This document shows positions 1-9,192 of a stretch of 64,000 nt of DNA, one piece after another. The notes beneath the pieces are model-generated. The model was not told the DNA's origin. It did no database searches and saw nothing but the letters and a program-made list of their open reading frames with translations. How positions within the stretch are numbered: the stretch's first letter is position 1; each line of letters opens with the position of its first letter. The translations under genes were made by a program, and so were the position numbers. The stretch comes from Chitinophagales bacterium. Lineage in GTDB: Bacteria > Bacteroidota > Bacteroidia > Chitinophagales > UBA2359. The stretch lies in the NCBI GenBank assembly GCA_020636475.1, contig JACJXU010000009.1, positions 70,580 through 134,579 on the forward strand. Reading direction: 5' to 3'.

Positions 1-869
1 AAGTGGTCGTAGCATACAAAACGATTAAAAATATTCCACTTTTGGGGATTTTCAAAGGAATAATTGCCATATTTTTCTAAAAAATCATTGCCCAGAAAAT
101 TGGCGTATGCCTTAAAAAAACGCTGCCATTGCCTGGTCTGCAATTTTTCTTTCCATTGCCCGAGACTGTCGGTTTTGGGGAAAGTGTGTTTATGAACACC
201 CACCGGGTCGCCCAAATTTCCTTTGTAGCTCTCGTTTTCTTGATAGTGCAACATTTGCGGCGAAAAAGGCACTTCGAGCCATTGCATGAGTTGCGCAACC
301 GTAGTTTCGGGATTTTTTACCAAGTTTTCGTAATGAACTACTTGTACAGTAGCATTATGCATGTTTTTGTTACGGAAATCTTCCAACAAAAAAGGCGCGT
401 GCAAGATGTCGCGTCTGAAGTTAAATAGTTTGTCGTACGAATTTACCGAAAAGGTATCAATAATTGAATTGAGAACTGCGAAAGGATTGCGTTTTAAAAT
501 AATAATTTTTGCTGCCGGAAAATAGGTTTGTATTTGCGGTAAAATTTCGTAGTAACGGGGGGTTTTATCTAAAAAATAAGTTGCTCCATCGGCGGCTTTT
601 GTATATAAATTGGTAAAAAACCGACTCATTTCCTGCGAAAAATCCGCTTGTTTCTCGGGCAAATTATGTACAAAACTTTGAATACCTTTTACGGCCAGAT
701 GATGACCATACAGTGCCTTGTGCGTATTAGTGTCCTCCCAACTCAAAAAAGGCAAAAGCAACCAAGGTTCACTTTGTGTGGCAATTTGTGCGTTGTTCGA
801 TAAAATGGCTTGCAGTAGCGTAGAACCACTACGAGGTTGCGAAATTAGGAAAAGGGGCGTAGTTTTCAA
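1..869 (-). CDS. sulfotransferase family protein (partial, C-terminus beyond window)
   Basis: This is an open frame on the minus strand that runs off the left edge of the window. Residues 11-19 (QPRSGSTLL) match the 5'-phosphosulfate loop of PAPS-dependent sulfotransferases. DKTPRY at 101-106 and LKRNPF at 125-130 fit the conserved DKTPRY element and the 3'-phosphate-binding strand/helix of the same family. The only plausible start I see is TTG at 869, because an in-frame stop lies two codons upstream and no ATG precedes the loop. The family moves sulfate from PAPS to carbohydrates, lipids or peptides; the acceptor cannot be read from sequence. It lies 19 bp downstream of a second sulfotransferase-like gene and is probably cotranscribed with it. 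Confidence 0.85.
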   Translation of the reverse strand, partial: MKTTPLFLISQPRSGSTLLQAILSNNAQIATQSEPWLLLPFLSWEDTNTHKALYGHHLAVKGIQSFVHNLPEKQADFSQEMSRFFTNLYTKAADGATYFLDKTPRYYEILPQIQTYFPAAKIIILKRNPFAVLNSIIDTFSVNSYDKLFNFRRDILHAPFLLEDFRNKNMHNATVQVVHYENLVKNPETTVAQLMQWLEVPFSPQMLHYQENESYKGNLGDPVGVHKHTFPKTDSLGQWKEKLQTRQWQRFFKAYANFLGNDFLEKYGNYSFENPQKWNIFNRFVCYDH

Positions 870-888
870 TATTTATTTTGCGTGTTTT

Positions 889-1572
889 TTAATCGTTCAG
901 TTGCATTGCCAGTTCCCATATTGCATAGTCCAATGTCATTTTTTCTTTGAAAGCAGCAATTACTTCCGGCGAAGGACTTATGTCATACGACAATGCGTTT
1001 GAGGTGGGCAGATTTTCCGGAATGGGCTTGTTTAGCTTTTTGCCCAAGTAGTGAATACTTTGTGGAAATTTTTCTACACACCCAAGATGGACAAAATGTT
1101 TTTCTATCAGTTGTTTATAATTGTTTAGATTTATTGCGAAAGGTAAATAATTTTTCAATACTTCTTGATAATTATTTAGATAGTAGTCAATGCTCGAAAC
1201 AAGTTTTTTTTCTTGTGTATTGGATGCGCGAATATTCGTTTCAATTCTTTTTTTAATGTAATTATAGTTGGAAATAGCTTGTGAAAGTGGGTTTCGCACA
1301 AAACAAATATATTGGAGTTCTTCCCATTCCGGATAATAATCTTTTATACCAATGCCTTTGTTGTTGTTAAAATGACCGTTAATGCAAATATTTTTGCGGT
1401 AGTTTTTACTAAAATAAGCACGCAAGCGAACTTTTTTAGGTTTGCTGCGATGGCTGTAATGATTGTAAAGTTGAGAAGGATACCAATTTTCTAATATTTT
1501 TTTAAAACTCGTACCCGCTGTTTTGGGTATGTGTATGGAAATTAGTGGAATATTAGGCGTATAAATAAGCAT
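889..1572 (-). CDS. sulfotransferase family 2-like protein
   Basis: This 227-residue protein has HIPKTAGTSF at residues 14-23, the phosphate-loop signature of the 'sulfotransferase family 2' group that includes carbohydrate and heparan sulfotransferases. FVRNPLSQAISNY, near residue 90, matches the 3'-PAPS-binding RNP element. There is no signal peptide or membrane segment, so it is probably cytoplasmic. It stands directly upstream of another sulfotransferase on the same strand. That pairing suggests sulfation of a surface polysaccharide or lipid, but no glycan-synthesis gene is visible nearby. The acceptor is unknown. Confidence 0.8.
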   Translation of the reverse strand: MLIYTPNIPLISIHIPKTAGTSFKKILENWYPSQLYNHYSHRSKPKKVRLRAYFSKNYRKNICINGHFNNNKGIGIKDYYPEWEELQYICFVRNPLSQAISNYNYIKKRIETNIRASNTQEKKLVSSIDYYLNNYQEVLKNYLPFAINLNNYKQLIEKHFVHLGCVEKFPQSIHYLGKKLNKPIPENLPTSNALSYDISPSPEVIAAFKEKMTLDYAIWELAMQLND

Positions 1573-1682
1573 TTTTTACAAAATAAACTTTAAAACGTTT
1601 CGTTATTCTAAGCACAATTAAGACGCAAAAATGGCAAAAATCTACAATTTTCAACATTTTTTAACACCAAAACAATTAGCTT

Positions 1683-2594
1683 ATGACCAAAAGAATGCTT
1701 TTTTGTTTGTTAGGAGTGTGGCTTGTAGTGAGTTCCGTTTTTGCCCAAGAAACCAATACACAAGCACCAAACTCGCCTGAAAACAATACAAATTCCGGCA
1801 AAAATTCCATCAAAGATATGTTTAATTTTGATTGGAAAAAACAACCCATTGTAGCAGACGGAGCCTACACCAAAGTTATTGAAAAAGAGAGAATTGCATT
1901 GCCGCAGCCACATATTCGAGAAGCCGATGTAATGTGGTCGAAGCGCATTTGGCGCGTGATAGATATGCGCGAAAAACAAAATCGGCAATTTATGGCGGAG
2001 GAGAAAAATTTTGTGGAGGTGCTGTTGGATATTGTTGCGCAGCAGCCCGATGTACAGCTTTTTTATGACGATGGTTTTAAAGAGCCGCTCACGCGAAATG
2101 CCTTATACCAACGCCTCGAAACAAGCGACACGGTGGAGGTGTACAATTTTGAAACAGGTGAAATAGACTTGCAAAAAATAAATAATGAGCCTAATTTTGA
2201 AGACGTTAGGCAGGTGCGCATTAAAGAAGATTGGATTTTCGATTCCGCCCGTTCGGTTATGGACCCGCGCATTATTGCCTTGGCGGTGGTGCGTGACGTA
2301 ATAGACCCCGACACCGACATTATTCGTGGACAGGAAGTGCTTTTTTGGGTGCCTTATGCACAAATTCGCCCATATTTAGCCAAATACGATTCGTACAATC
2401 CGTATAATGATAGTTTACACTTATCTTGGGCAGATATTTTGGACATGCGCTTTTTTGCGAGCTACATAATGAAAGAGTCAAATCCCCAAGATAAACGAAT
2501 CAGCGAATATGCTTCGGGACGAGATGCGCTGTTGGAGTCGGAGCGTATAAAAGAAGAATTGCTTAAATATGAGAGTTATTTATGGTCGTATTAG
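1683..2594 (+). CDS. gldN: GldN/PorN-like gliding motility and type IX secretion protein
   Basis: This 303-residue protein has an N-terminal signal peptide (about residues 1-21, ending SVFAQ). The family core begins near residue 78 with ADVMWSKRIWRVIDMREKQN, a strong GldN/PorN hallmark. GldN/PorN is a periplasmic partner of the lipoprotein GldK in the ring of the type IX secretion system, which exports proteins with C-terminal sorting domains such as the one at 60962. Known gldN genes usually follow gldK-gldL-gldM. Here the upstream neighbour is a sulfotransferase on the opposite strand, so this copy is isolated in the window. The downstream DUF2141 gene overlaps its 3' end by 26 bp and is probably cotranscribed. 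Confidence 0.85.
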   Translation: MTKRMLFCLLGVWLVVSSVFAQETNTQAPNSPENNTNSGKNSIKDMFNFDWKKQPIVADGAYTKVIEKERIALPQPHIREADVMWSKRIWRVIDMREKQNRQFMAEEKNFVEVLLDIVAQQPDVQLFYDDGFKEPLTRNALYQRLETSDTVEVYNFETGEIDLQKINNEPNFEDVRQVRIKEDWIFDSARSVMDPRIIALAVVRDVIDPDTDIIRGQEVLFWVPYAQIRPYLAKYDSYNPYNDSLHLSWADILDMRFFASYIMKESNPQDKRISEYASGRDALLESERIKEELLKYESYLWSY

Positions 2595-3009
2595 CTGGTT
2601 TTGTATCCTTTTTTATTGCCTAAACAATATATTGTCAGCGCAAATGTTGCATCTAAAAGTTAGTGGCTTGCGAAATGATGAAGCTACCGTGTGGGTCGCT
2701 TTGTACAATGCCGAAAATAAGTTTTTATCGTTTGAAGATATTTTTCGGGCAAAAAAAATAAAACCACTTTCGGGGCAATATTTTGTAGAAATGGGTTTTG
2801 ATGACTTACCGGAAGGGGAGTATGCGCTGACTGCTTTTCAGGATGAAAACGAAAATGGGAAGTTGGACACCAATTTTTGGGGAATACCTGTCGAAAAGTA
2901 CGGATTTTACAGAGCGTATCGTCCTATATTTTCCGCACCAAAATTTGAAGACTGTGCGTTTTATTTTGATAATACAGAAGACGTGCAAATAGAAATCATT
3001 TTAAAATAA
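2569..3009 (+). CDS. DUF2141 family secreted protein
   Basis: This 146-residue protein starts with a signal peptide (about residues 1-24, ending NNILSA) and continues as one small beta-rich domain. The stretch DLPEGEYALTAFQDENENGK (about residues 82-101) and the following LDTNFWGIPVEKYGF are the typical DUF2141 signature. The family is periplasmic or surface-exposed and common in Bacteroidota and Proteobacteria; its function is not established. The ATG at 2569 lies inside the last codons of gldN in another frame, which suggests translational coupling. Confidence 0.85.
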   Translation: MRVIYGRISWFCILFYCLNNILSAQMLHLKVSGLRNDEATVWVALYNAENKFLSFEDIFRAKKIKPLSGQYFVEMGFDDLPEGEYALTAFQDENENGKLDTNFWGIPVEKYGFYRAYRPIFSAPKFEDCAFYFDNTEDVQIEIILK

Positions 3010-3122
3010 AATTATAATATTGAACGCAAATTAAAATGAACATAATGCTAATAAAATAAAATCAAACACGCGCCAACTTGGTTCTTTAAATGAAAAACTC
3101 CATAGGGTAGAAGTGTCTATAA

Positions 3123-3638
3123 CTAATCCTCTTTAAATGAAGCAAAAATAGCATTAATTGCCTCCTCGTGAAATGTGAAGCGGTCGTCCCACACCCAAAT
3201 AACAAGATGATAGTAGCGTTTCGAGCGAATGTAGAAATGCTCATAGCGTATGCGCTGATTAATTCTGTCGCCCACCACACCAATAATTGTTTGGTACTTT
3301 GCCGTATAGCCATTCAAAAGCGTATCCTTCGCCGTTTCAACAAGGCTATCTTTTAGCAAAGGCAAAAGCGCAACTGTAGTCTGCTGCACCAAACTGTCCA
3401 AATCCGGCAATTCATCTAACGAAAAAGTATCTGCCATTACATAAAAATTCCGAAAATAGCTATGATATTGCAACAAAGCCTCCGCGTTTATATCCGTTGC
3501 GGGTTCTAAGTATTCCGGCATTTCCAAGCTAAAAACGTTACCAACCGTTATTTTGTGCGGCTTTTCATCGTAGGCGCATTGTTGTAGGAGCAGCGACAGA
3601 CAAAGCCCGAAAAGAAAAAGCATTACTTTTTTTATCAT
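3123..3638 (-). CDS. hypothetical lipoprotein
   Basis: I do not recognise a family for this 171-residue protein. It has a charged N-terminus, a hydrophobic stretch and a candidate lipobox ending in Cys21 (LLQQC), so it is probably exported and lipid-anchored. The rest is soluble, mixed alpha/beta, and ends with an aromatic-rich segment (YHLVIWVWDDRFTFHEEAIN) followed by a short helix. It is transcribed away from the UMF1-type transporter gene, with 55 bp between the two starts. Confidence 0.65.
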   Translation of the reverse strand: MIKKVMLFLFGLCLSLLLQQCAYDEKPHKITVGNVFSLEMPEYLEPATDINAEALLQYHSYFRNFYVMADTFSLDELPDLDSLVQQTTVALLPLLKDSLVETAKDTLLNGYTAKYQTIIGVVGDRINQRIRYEHFYIRSKRYYHLVIWVWDDRFTFHEEAINAIFASFKED

Positions 3639-3693
3639 AGCCGCAAAGGTAAGCCTATGTAAATGAAATTACCTATCTTGAGCGACAAAAAGT

Positions 3694-5099
3694 ATGTCAA
3701 AAAACACCTTAAACCAAAAATCGGTCATGTTTGCTTGGGCAATGTACGACTGGGCGAACTCCGTTTTTGCCCTGACCATACGCACTGCAATTTTCCCGAT
3801 TTACTATAATGCCGTCACCAAATCGGCAGCCATTGCGCAAGGAGCCAGCGAAAACGGACCTTACTGGGTACACTGGTTGGGAATGAAAGTAGATAATTCT
3901 GTGGCATACTCCTACAACACTTCATTGGCGTTTCTCTTGGTTAGTTTCATTACACCTATTTTGTCGGGCGTAGCCGATTTTGCTGGAAAGAAAAAACTCA
4001 TGATGCAAATTTTTTGTTTAATCGGCTCGCTGGCTTGTATGGCATTGTATTTTTTTACCCAAAATACCATTAGCTTGGCTTTGTGGCTATTGCTTATTGC
4101 CACCATTAGCTGGAACGGGAGTTTGGTTTTTTATAATGCTTTTTTACCCGAAATAGCTACCGAAGACCGTTTCGATAAGCTAAGTGCCACCGGATTTTCT
4201 TTGGGTTATCTCGGGAGCGTTTTGCTGTTAATCCTCAATTTGGTCGTAATCCAGTTTCCCCAAACGTTTTTTCCCGTAGCACAAAAACAATTACTACTGA
4301 TGCAGTCGGGCATAAGTGAAGCCGAAAGCCTAAAACAAGCTATTTCGTACTACGAAGCAATGGCATCGCGTTGGGCATTTTGTCGGTAGGCGTGTGGTGG
4401 ATTCTTTTGCCCAAATTACTTTTGAAATTGCCAAAAGAAAAATCTTTGGGAAACATTCACAAACATTTGTGGTGGAGTGGTTTTAAACAATTACAAAAAG
4501 TTTGGCACGAAATACAACATCTTCCCAAGCTAAAACTGTATTTAGCTTCATTTTTTATGATAAGCGTGGGCTTGCAAACGACCATGAGTTTAGCGAGTTT
4601 GTTTGGTGCCAAGGAATTAGAGCTCCCTAAGACTAGCCTAATTATAGTACTATTGCTTATTCAGTTGGTCGCTATTGGAGGCGCGTATCTTTTTTCTTGG
4701 AGTTCGGCAAGATTTGGTAATTTAAAAAGCCTTGCCGTAGGTACTGTAATTTGGATTGGTATTGGCATTGGTGCATTTTTTGTACAAAACGGACAGCAGT
4801 TTTATATATTGGCGTGCGTTGTAGGTTTGGTAATGGGCGGAATGCAATCTTTGTTCCGTTCAACTTTTGCCAAAAAAATGCCGCAAAATACGCCCAATCA
4901 TGCTTCCTATTTTTCGTTTTTTGATATTGCCGAAAAATTGTCGGTGGTAATCGGAGCTTTTGTTTTTGGACTTACCGACCAACTAATGGGCAGTATGCGT
5001 CATTCGGCATTAGCACTCACGGTATTTTTTATCATCGGATTATGGATGATGCTCAGTTTGATAAACAAAGAAAGAAATACGCTTACGAAAGTGTTATAG
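3694..5099 (+). pseudogene. UMF1-family MFS transporter, interrupted by a one-base frameshift
   Basis: Two overlapping open frames encode the two halves of one major-facilitator protein of the UMF1/Atg22-like family. The first half (3694-4389) begins with FAWAMYDWANSVFALTI, the usual family N-terminus, and holds the first six or so membrane helices. The second half (from about 4371, frame +1) resumes with GVWWILLPKLLLKLP and carries the remaining helices. Joining the frames near 4368-4373 gives SRLGILSVGVWW, as expected for the family; adding one T to the CGTTGG stretch would restore a 468-residue protein. The total length (1406 bp, one base short of a multiple of three) fits one missing base. 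It may be a real inactivating mutation or a sequencing error. The 3' end overlaps the convergent lipB by 17 bp. The substrate is unknown. Confidence 0.85.
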
Positions 5100-5859
5100 C
5101 CGTGTCGCTCGTTGTTAAAAAGGCATTTAATTTTTCGAGAGAAATAGGTACTGCCTCCGCAGCAAAAATATGCAAGAAATGATGAATTAGTCGGTCTTGA
5201 ACTTCTTTTTTATCAATGTATTCCACGCCCAACTCTTTATGTAGAGATGCGACAGCTTTGTCGGTGATGCCACAAGGAACAATATGCTGAAAATAGCGTA
5301 GGTCGGTGTTTATATTCATTGCCCAGCCGTGCATACTCACCCAGCGACTACACCGAATGCCCATTGCACAGATTTTTCGCGCCTTCGGTGTATTTACCTC
5401 TAACCAAACACCTGTTTCGCCTTGACTTCGCTCGCCGTGCAAACCATAATCTTGCAGCGTTAGTATGATACTTTCTTCCAAAAAACGCAAGTATTTGTGT
5501 ACGTCTGTAAAAAAATTTTCTAAATCTAAAATAGGGTAGCCCACAATTTGGTCGGGTCCGTGATATGTTATGTCGCCTCCCCGATTAGTATGAAAAAAAG
5601 CAATGTTTTTATCGTCCAAGGCTTGTTGGTTGAGTAACAGATGCGCCATTTTGCCACTTTTGCCCAAAGTATAAACGTGCGGGTGCGCGCAAAGCAAAAG
5701 GAAATTGGGCGTTTTTTGTTGATTTTCGGGACTCCTTTCGCGATTGGCAACTTTTATAGCGACTATTTTCTTTAAAATTTGCTCTTGCAACTGCCAAGCC
5801 TCGCCGTATTCTATCAAACCAATGTCTAAAACGTAAATATTTTTGTTTTTATGCCACAT
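5083..5859 (-). CDS. lipB: lipoyl(octanoyl) transferase LipB
   Basis: LipB moves octanoyl groups from acyl carrier protein to lipoyl domains of enzymes such as the dehydrogenase complex whose E1 lies at 16508. The protein has RGGDITYHGPDQIVGYPILD, the LipB substrate-site motif. It also has KICAMGIRCSRWVSMHGWA, which carries the conserved lysine, and the active-site cysteine in IVPCGI. I chose the ATG at 5859 (MWHKNKNIYV, 258 residues) rather than the longer frame to 5925. The extra 22 residues would lie within the end of bshC and look non-coding. The start is 1 bp from the bshC stop, so the two genes form an operon. Confidence 0.95.
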   Translation of the reverse strand: MWHKNKNIYVLDIGLIEYGEAWQLQEQILKKIVAIKVANRERSPENQQKTPNFLLLCAHPHVYTLGKSGKMAHLLLNQQALDDKNIAFFHTNRGGDITYHGPDQIVGYPILDLENFFTDVHKYLRFLEESIILTLQDYGLHGERSQGETGVWLEVNTPKARKICAMGIRCSRWVSMHGWAMNINTDLRYFQHIVPCGITDKAVASLHKELGVEYIDKKEVQDRLIHHFLHIFAAEAVPISLEKLNAFLTTSDTAITLS

Positions 5860-5860
5860 T

Positions 5861-7492
5861 CTATTCTTCACATAAAAATAAAAAATGCTCGTTAAATGGC
5901 AGAAGCGCATCGTATAGGCAATCAATAAATGAAATGCCGTACAAGTACAAGTATTCGATAATGTTGTCGTGGCGTTCTTGCAAACCGTTGTTGGGAAAGA
6001 GTTTTTGCTTCAGGTTTTGAATTTGCTGAATTTGTTGTTCGTACTTTCTCTTTTCGGCGCGGATAAGTTTTGCTTCCAAATTGTCAAAAGCATTTAAAAT
6101 ACGCGCATTTTCGCTGAGTACACTGGCTTCCAAACTTGCATCTATTTGTACCGCTTTTTGTTTCAACTGCTCCGTTATGTCTTGCAACAACTTTTTTTCT
6201 TCCGTCAAATTCAATTCATTGTGCGTATGTTCTTGTACATAGTTTTTTACCAAATGTGCTTCGTCCGTCCAAAGGTCATTGAGGCTAAAATTGAGTTTCT
6301 CCATTTTTTGAAACGCATATTTATCCACCCACAAAACCGATTGGCGCAATTGTAAGGCAGGGAAAAATATTTTGTATGCCCCAAAAAGTTGTTTCAGTTG
6401 CAACCAATAAGCAATTTCACCGCCGCCGCCTACATACACCATATTTGGCAGTACCCACTGTTGGTACAAAGGGCGACTTATCACGTTAAAACTAAAGTTT
6501 TCGGGCTGGCTCGCTGCCAAATGTTGCATTTCTGTTAGCGAAAATTGTTTTTCCTTTGTAGCTATCGTCCATTTATCGTTTTCGACCTCTATTTTCAAGC
6601 GTTCTTTACCTTCCAACCAAAACAAATTTACGGCTTGGGCTTTGGCTTGTGCGTGATAATTTTGTTTTGTCAAGGCTTCGTTTTGCAATTCCACCCAACG
6701 AGCGGTTTCGCCCACGTGCGTAAGTTCGTGATGCAAAAGTGGACGCGCCATTTTTTTTAAGGCAGAATGACTTTGGTCGATAATTACCAGCCCAAACCGT
6801 CCGAAAAGGCTATGTAGAAAGCGAATTTGCGCTTCGGCATGTGTTGCAGCTTGCTCGTATGCGGTGTGCAGAATACTTTTCACCTCCTCCGCGTGCTGAT
6901 TTGTACCCAATTTTTCATCAATTAAAGCTATAATAGGAGACAAATCTTGTGCGTTTTGCTTGCCCATTGCACCATTCCAAGTGGCGGGACCTTCTATTTT
7001 TTGCCCAAACAAGTAAAAATGATTCAACTCCTCCATATCGTGGTCTTCGGAATTGAGCCAAAATACCGGAACAAATTGCAAATGCGGAAAATTAGCGTGG
7101 TAAGTATCGCTTAGTTTTATTACGTGCAGTATTTTGTACATCATATACAAAGGACCCGTAAACAAATTGCATTGGTGTCCGGTGGTAATAGTATAAGTGT
7201 TTTTATGCCGCAAGCGGTCAATATTTTGTTGAACGGCACTTTCAGGAGGCAAATTTTGGTATAAATCGACTAAAATATCGGCAAGTTGGTCGCGATTTTG
7301 GCTATAAGTGGCATCAATTTCGGCAGCCATTGAAGGTACATTATTCGGGTCGGGCAGCAAGTTGTAAAAAGGTTCTACTACTGTACTTTTTTGGTGATAA
7401 TTTTTTACTAATGCAGAAAAAAAATCAATTTTTGCATAAGAATAATAGTGTTTTTCAATCGAAATAGGCGAAGTTTGTGCTGTTTTAACCAT
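5861..7492 (-). CDS. bshC: bacillithiol biosynthesis cysteine-adding enzyme BshC
   Basis: This 543-residue protein matches BshC, which joins cysteine to glucosamine-malate in the last step of bacillithiol synthesis. The family signatures TITTGHQCNLFTGPLYMMYK (about residues 98-117) and VPVFWLNSEDHDMEELN are present, with a long coiled-coil region near the C-terminus. I prefer the ATG at 7492 (MVKTAQTSP); the frame stays open to an ATG at 7522 but those ten residues look unlike the family N-terminus. bshA and bshB are not in this window. It is followed directly by lipB. Confidence 0.93.
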   Translation of the reverse strand: MVKTAQTSPISIEKHYYSYAKIDFFSALVKNYHQKSTVVEPFYNLLPDPNNVPSMAAEIDATYSQNRDQLADILVDLYQNLPPESAVQQNIDRLRHKNTYTITTGHQCNLFTGPLYMMYKILHVIKLSDTYHANFPHLQFVPVFWLNSEDHDMEELNHFYLFGQKIEGPATWNGAMGKQNAQDLSPIIALIDEKLGTNQHAEEVKSILHTAYEQAATHAEAQIRFLHSLFGRFGLVIIDQSHSALKKMARPLLHHELTHVGETARWVELQNEALTKQNYHAQAKAQAVNLFWLEGKERLKIEVENDKWTIATKEKQFSLTEMQHLAASQPENFSFNVISRPLYQQWVLPNMVYVGGGGEIAYWLQLKQLFGAYKIFFPALQLRQSVLWVDKYAFQKMEKLNFSLNDLWTDEAHLVKNYVQEHTHNELNLTEEKKLLQDITEQLKQKAVQIDASLEASVLSENARILNAFDNLEAKLIRAEKRKYEQQIQQIQNLKQKLFPNNGLQERHDNIIEYLYLYGISFIDCLYDALLPFNEHFLFLCEE

Positions 7493-7606
7493 AGTTTTGC
7501 ATACAATTTGATTTTTCAACAAGCAATGAGCAATATGGTTCGTTTTTTGATTTGAAGAATTAAGTATATTTTTGATAAAAAAATTATTGTCATTTACATA
7601 AATTCA

Positions 7607-8107
7607 ATGGAAAATTCACAACTCATATTATACGCAATCGTTATTGTTGTTGGTGTAATTATATTTATGCGCGCCGCAAAAACAATTTTTCGTTTTGCCA
7701 TTATCATCATACTTTCCATATTTGTGTATCTTCTTTTAACAGGGAAAGCACCACAAGAAGTTTTCAAACCCGGCTTAAAACTCATTCTTCAAAACAACAG
7801 TATTGACGAACTCCAAGCCAAGCATTGCGCGCCGGGAAAAGAGACAAAAACGGTTTGCCAGTGTATTATCACACCTATTGTGGACGACTTGAATCATCGA
7901 TTTTCTGATGGATATTTAGAAAAAATAAAAAGCGACAACAACAAAATTACGGAAGAAGTATTGCGCAGCTATGAACGCAAAAAAACAGATATTGAGGATT
8001 GTATAAAACAAAAAGGCGAAGACAAGGTAAAAGTGATTGAAACTTTGCAGGATTTGTACAAAAAATCGAAGGATATTTTGCCTGATACAGAAAACAAAAG
8101 TTCGTAA
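7607..8107 (+). CDS. hypothetical membrane-anchored protein
   Basis: I do not recognise this 166-residue protein. Two hydrophobic segments (about residues 7-22 and 28-46) form a membrane hairpin at the N-terminus. They are followed by a soluble region with four cysteines (HC, VCQC and DC) and a highly charged helical C-terminus rich in lysine, aspartate and glutamate. The cysteines could form disulphides if that part faces the periplasm. It is transcribed divergently from bshC. Confidence 0.65.
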   Translation: MENSQLILYAIVIVVGVIIFMRAAKTIFRFAIIIILSIFVYLLLTGKAPQEVFKPGLKLILQNNSIDELQAKHCAPGKETKTVCQCIITPIVDDLNHRFSDGYLEKIKSDNNKITEEVLRSYERKKTDIEDCIKQKGEDKVKVIETLQDLYKKSKDILPDTENKSS

Positions 8108-8121
8108 AACAAGCCTAACCG

Positions 8122-8152
8122 TTGGAAAAAGTGCGTACTGAAAGTATCTTTG
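8122..8152 (+). promoter_or_regulatory. candidate Bacteroidota-type promoter for the thioesterase operon
   Basis: A TTG at 8122-8124 lies exactly 20 bases before TATCTTTG at 8145-8152. This matches the TTTG / TAnnTTTG arrangement of the Bacteroidota primary sigma factor. The start codon at 8166 follows 13 bases later, so the mRNA would have a very short leader. Seen as a pattern only; no transcript data. Confidence 0.5.
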
Positions 8153-8165
8153 TAACAAAAAAACT

Positions 8166-8594
8166 ATGCGAATTTGGAAAAATCCTACGAATATTGACTT
8201 TATCAACGCCATTTCGGACAATACGATGGCAAGTTTTATGGAAATAGAAGTAACCGAAGTGGGTGATGACTATATAAAAGCAAAAATGCCCGTAACGGCA
8301 AAAACTGCCCAACCGTATCGTTACTTACACGGCGGTGCTTCGGTAGCTTTGGCAGAAACCTTGGGCAGCATCGCTTCCGCTTTGTGTGTAGATCATACGG
8401 CGTTTATTTGTTTGGGGCAGGAAATAAATGCCAACCACATTCGCTCGGCAAAAGAAGGACAAACCGTTTGGGCAACTGCCACACCTTTGCATATTGGCAA
8501 AAGTTCGCACGTGTGGGACATAAAAATTACTGACGAGGCGGAAAAGTTAGTTTGTGTAAGTCGCCTTACCGTAGTAGTTATTCCCCGAAAATAA
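8166..8594 (+). CDS. hotdog-fold acyl-CoA thioesterase (MenI/EntH-like)
   Basis: This 142-residue single-domain hotdog protein has YLHGGASVALAETLGSIAS at about residues 54-72. HGG and the downstream glutamate (AE) match the active site of the 4HBT/PaaI group, and the SVxLAExxGS form is closest to the MenI/EntH branch. Those enzymes hydrolyse 1,4-dihydroxy-2-naphthoyl-CoA or aryl-CoA thioesters. No menaquinone genes lie nearby, so the substrate is not proven. It heads a tight run with the acetyltransferase 1 bp downstream and trmH after that. Confidence 0.85.
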   Translation: MRIWKNPTNIDFINAISDNTMASFMEIEVTEVGDDYIKAKMPVTAKTAQPYRYLHGGASVALAETLGSIASALCVDHTAFICLGQEINANHIRSAKEGQTVWATATPLHIGKSSHVWDIKITDEAEKLVCVSRLTVVVIPRK

Positions 8595-8595
8595 T

Positions 8596-9177
8596 ATGCC
8601 CGATTTTCTGCAAATTCACCTCCGAACGGAGCGTTTGTACCTCCGCAGCCTGCAACATTTCGATACGCAAGCAATGCAGCAGTATTTTACCGAAAACTTA
8701 GCAGATTTTCAAGCCTCGATGCCCAAGGTGAGTGCAGATTTTTTGAGCATTGCTTATCAGCAACAACTTGTACAACAACACATTTCCTTAGCCAAACAAA
8801 AACGCATGCTCCATTTGTTGTTGTTTGTCGCCGACAACGAACAAGCCATCATAGGCGATATTTGCTTTTCTCAAATCATTTTTTCTGCTTTTCGGAGCTG
8901 TTTTGTAGGTTATAAAACGGCAGTAGCTTTTCAGCGAAAAGGCTTTATGTACGAAGCACTTTGTGCAAGCCTCCACTACATTTTTACACAAATTGGCTTA
9001 CACCGCGTAGAAGCAAATATTATTCCTTTCAATGAAAAAAGTATTGCTTTGGTAGAAAAAATAGGTTTTGAAAAAGAAGGCTATTCGCACAAATATTTGC
9101 AAATAAACGGCACATGGGAAGACCACTTGCGCTATGCCATTTTGGCGGAAAATTTCGTTTTTGGAAAAAAATTGTAA
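8596..9177 (+). CDS. GNAT-family N-acetyltransferase (RimJ/RimL-like)
   Basis: This 193-residue protein opens with HLRTERLYLRSLQHFD, typical of the RimJ/RimL branch of GNAT acetyltransferases. The acetyl-CoA-binding region follows as GYKTAVAFQRKGFMYEALCA (about residues 105-124), and the end has HRVEANIIPFNEKSIALVEK and GFEKEGYSHKY. These enzymes acetylate protein N-termini or small molecules; the substrate is unknown. It starts 1 bp after the thioesterase stop and ends 15 bp before trmH. Confidence 0.85.
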   Translation: MPDFLQIHLRTERLYLRSLQHFDTQAMQQYFTENLADFQASMPKVSADFLSIAYQQQLVQQHISLAKQKRMLHLLLFVADNEQAIIGDICFSQIIFSAFRSCFVGYKTAVAFQRKGFMYEALCASLHYIFTQIGLHRVEANIIPFNEKSIALVEKIGFEKEGYSHKYLQINGTWEDHLRYAILAENFVFGKKL

Positions 9178-9192
9178 GTTTGTCTAAAAAAA

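Noticed and set aside
720-755. Apparent frameshift in the first sulfotransferase
   Set aside because: The A run at 745-750 is six bases, and with six the frame is continuous from the P-loop to the window edge.
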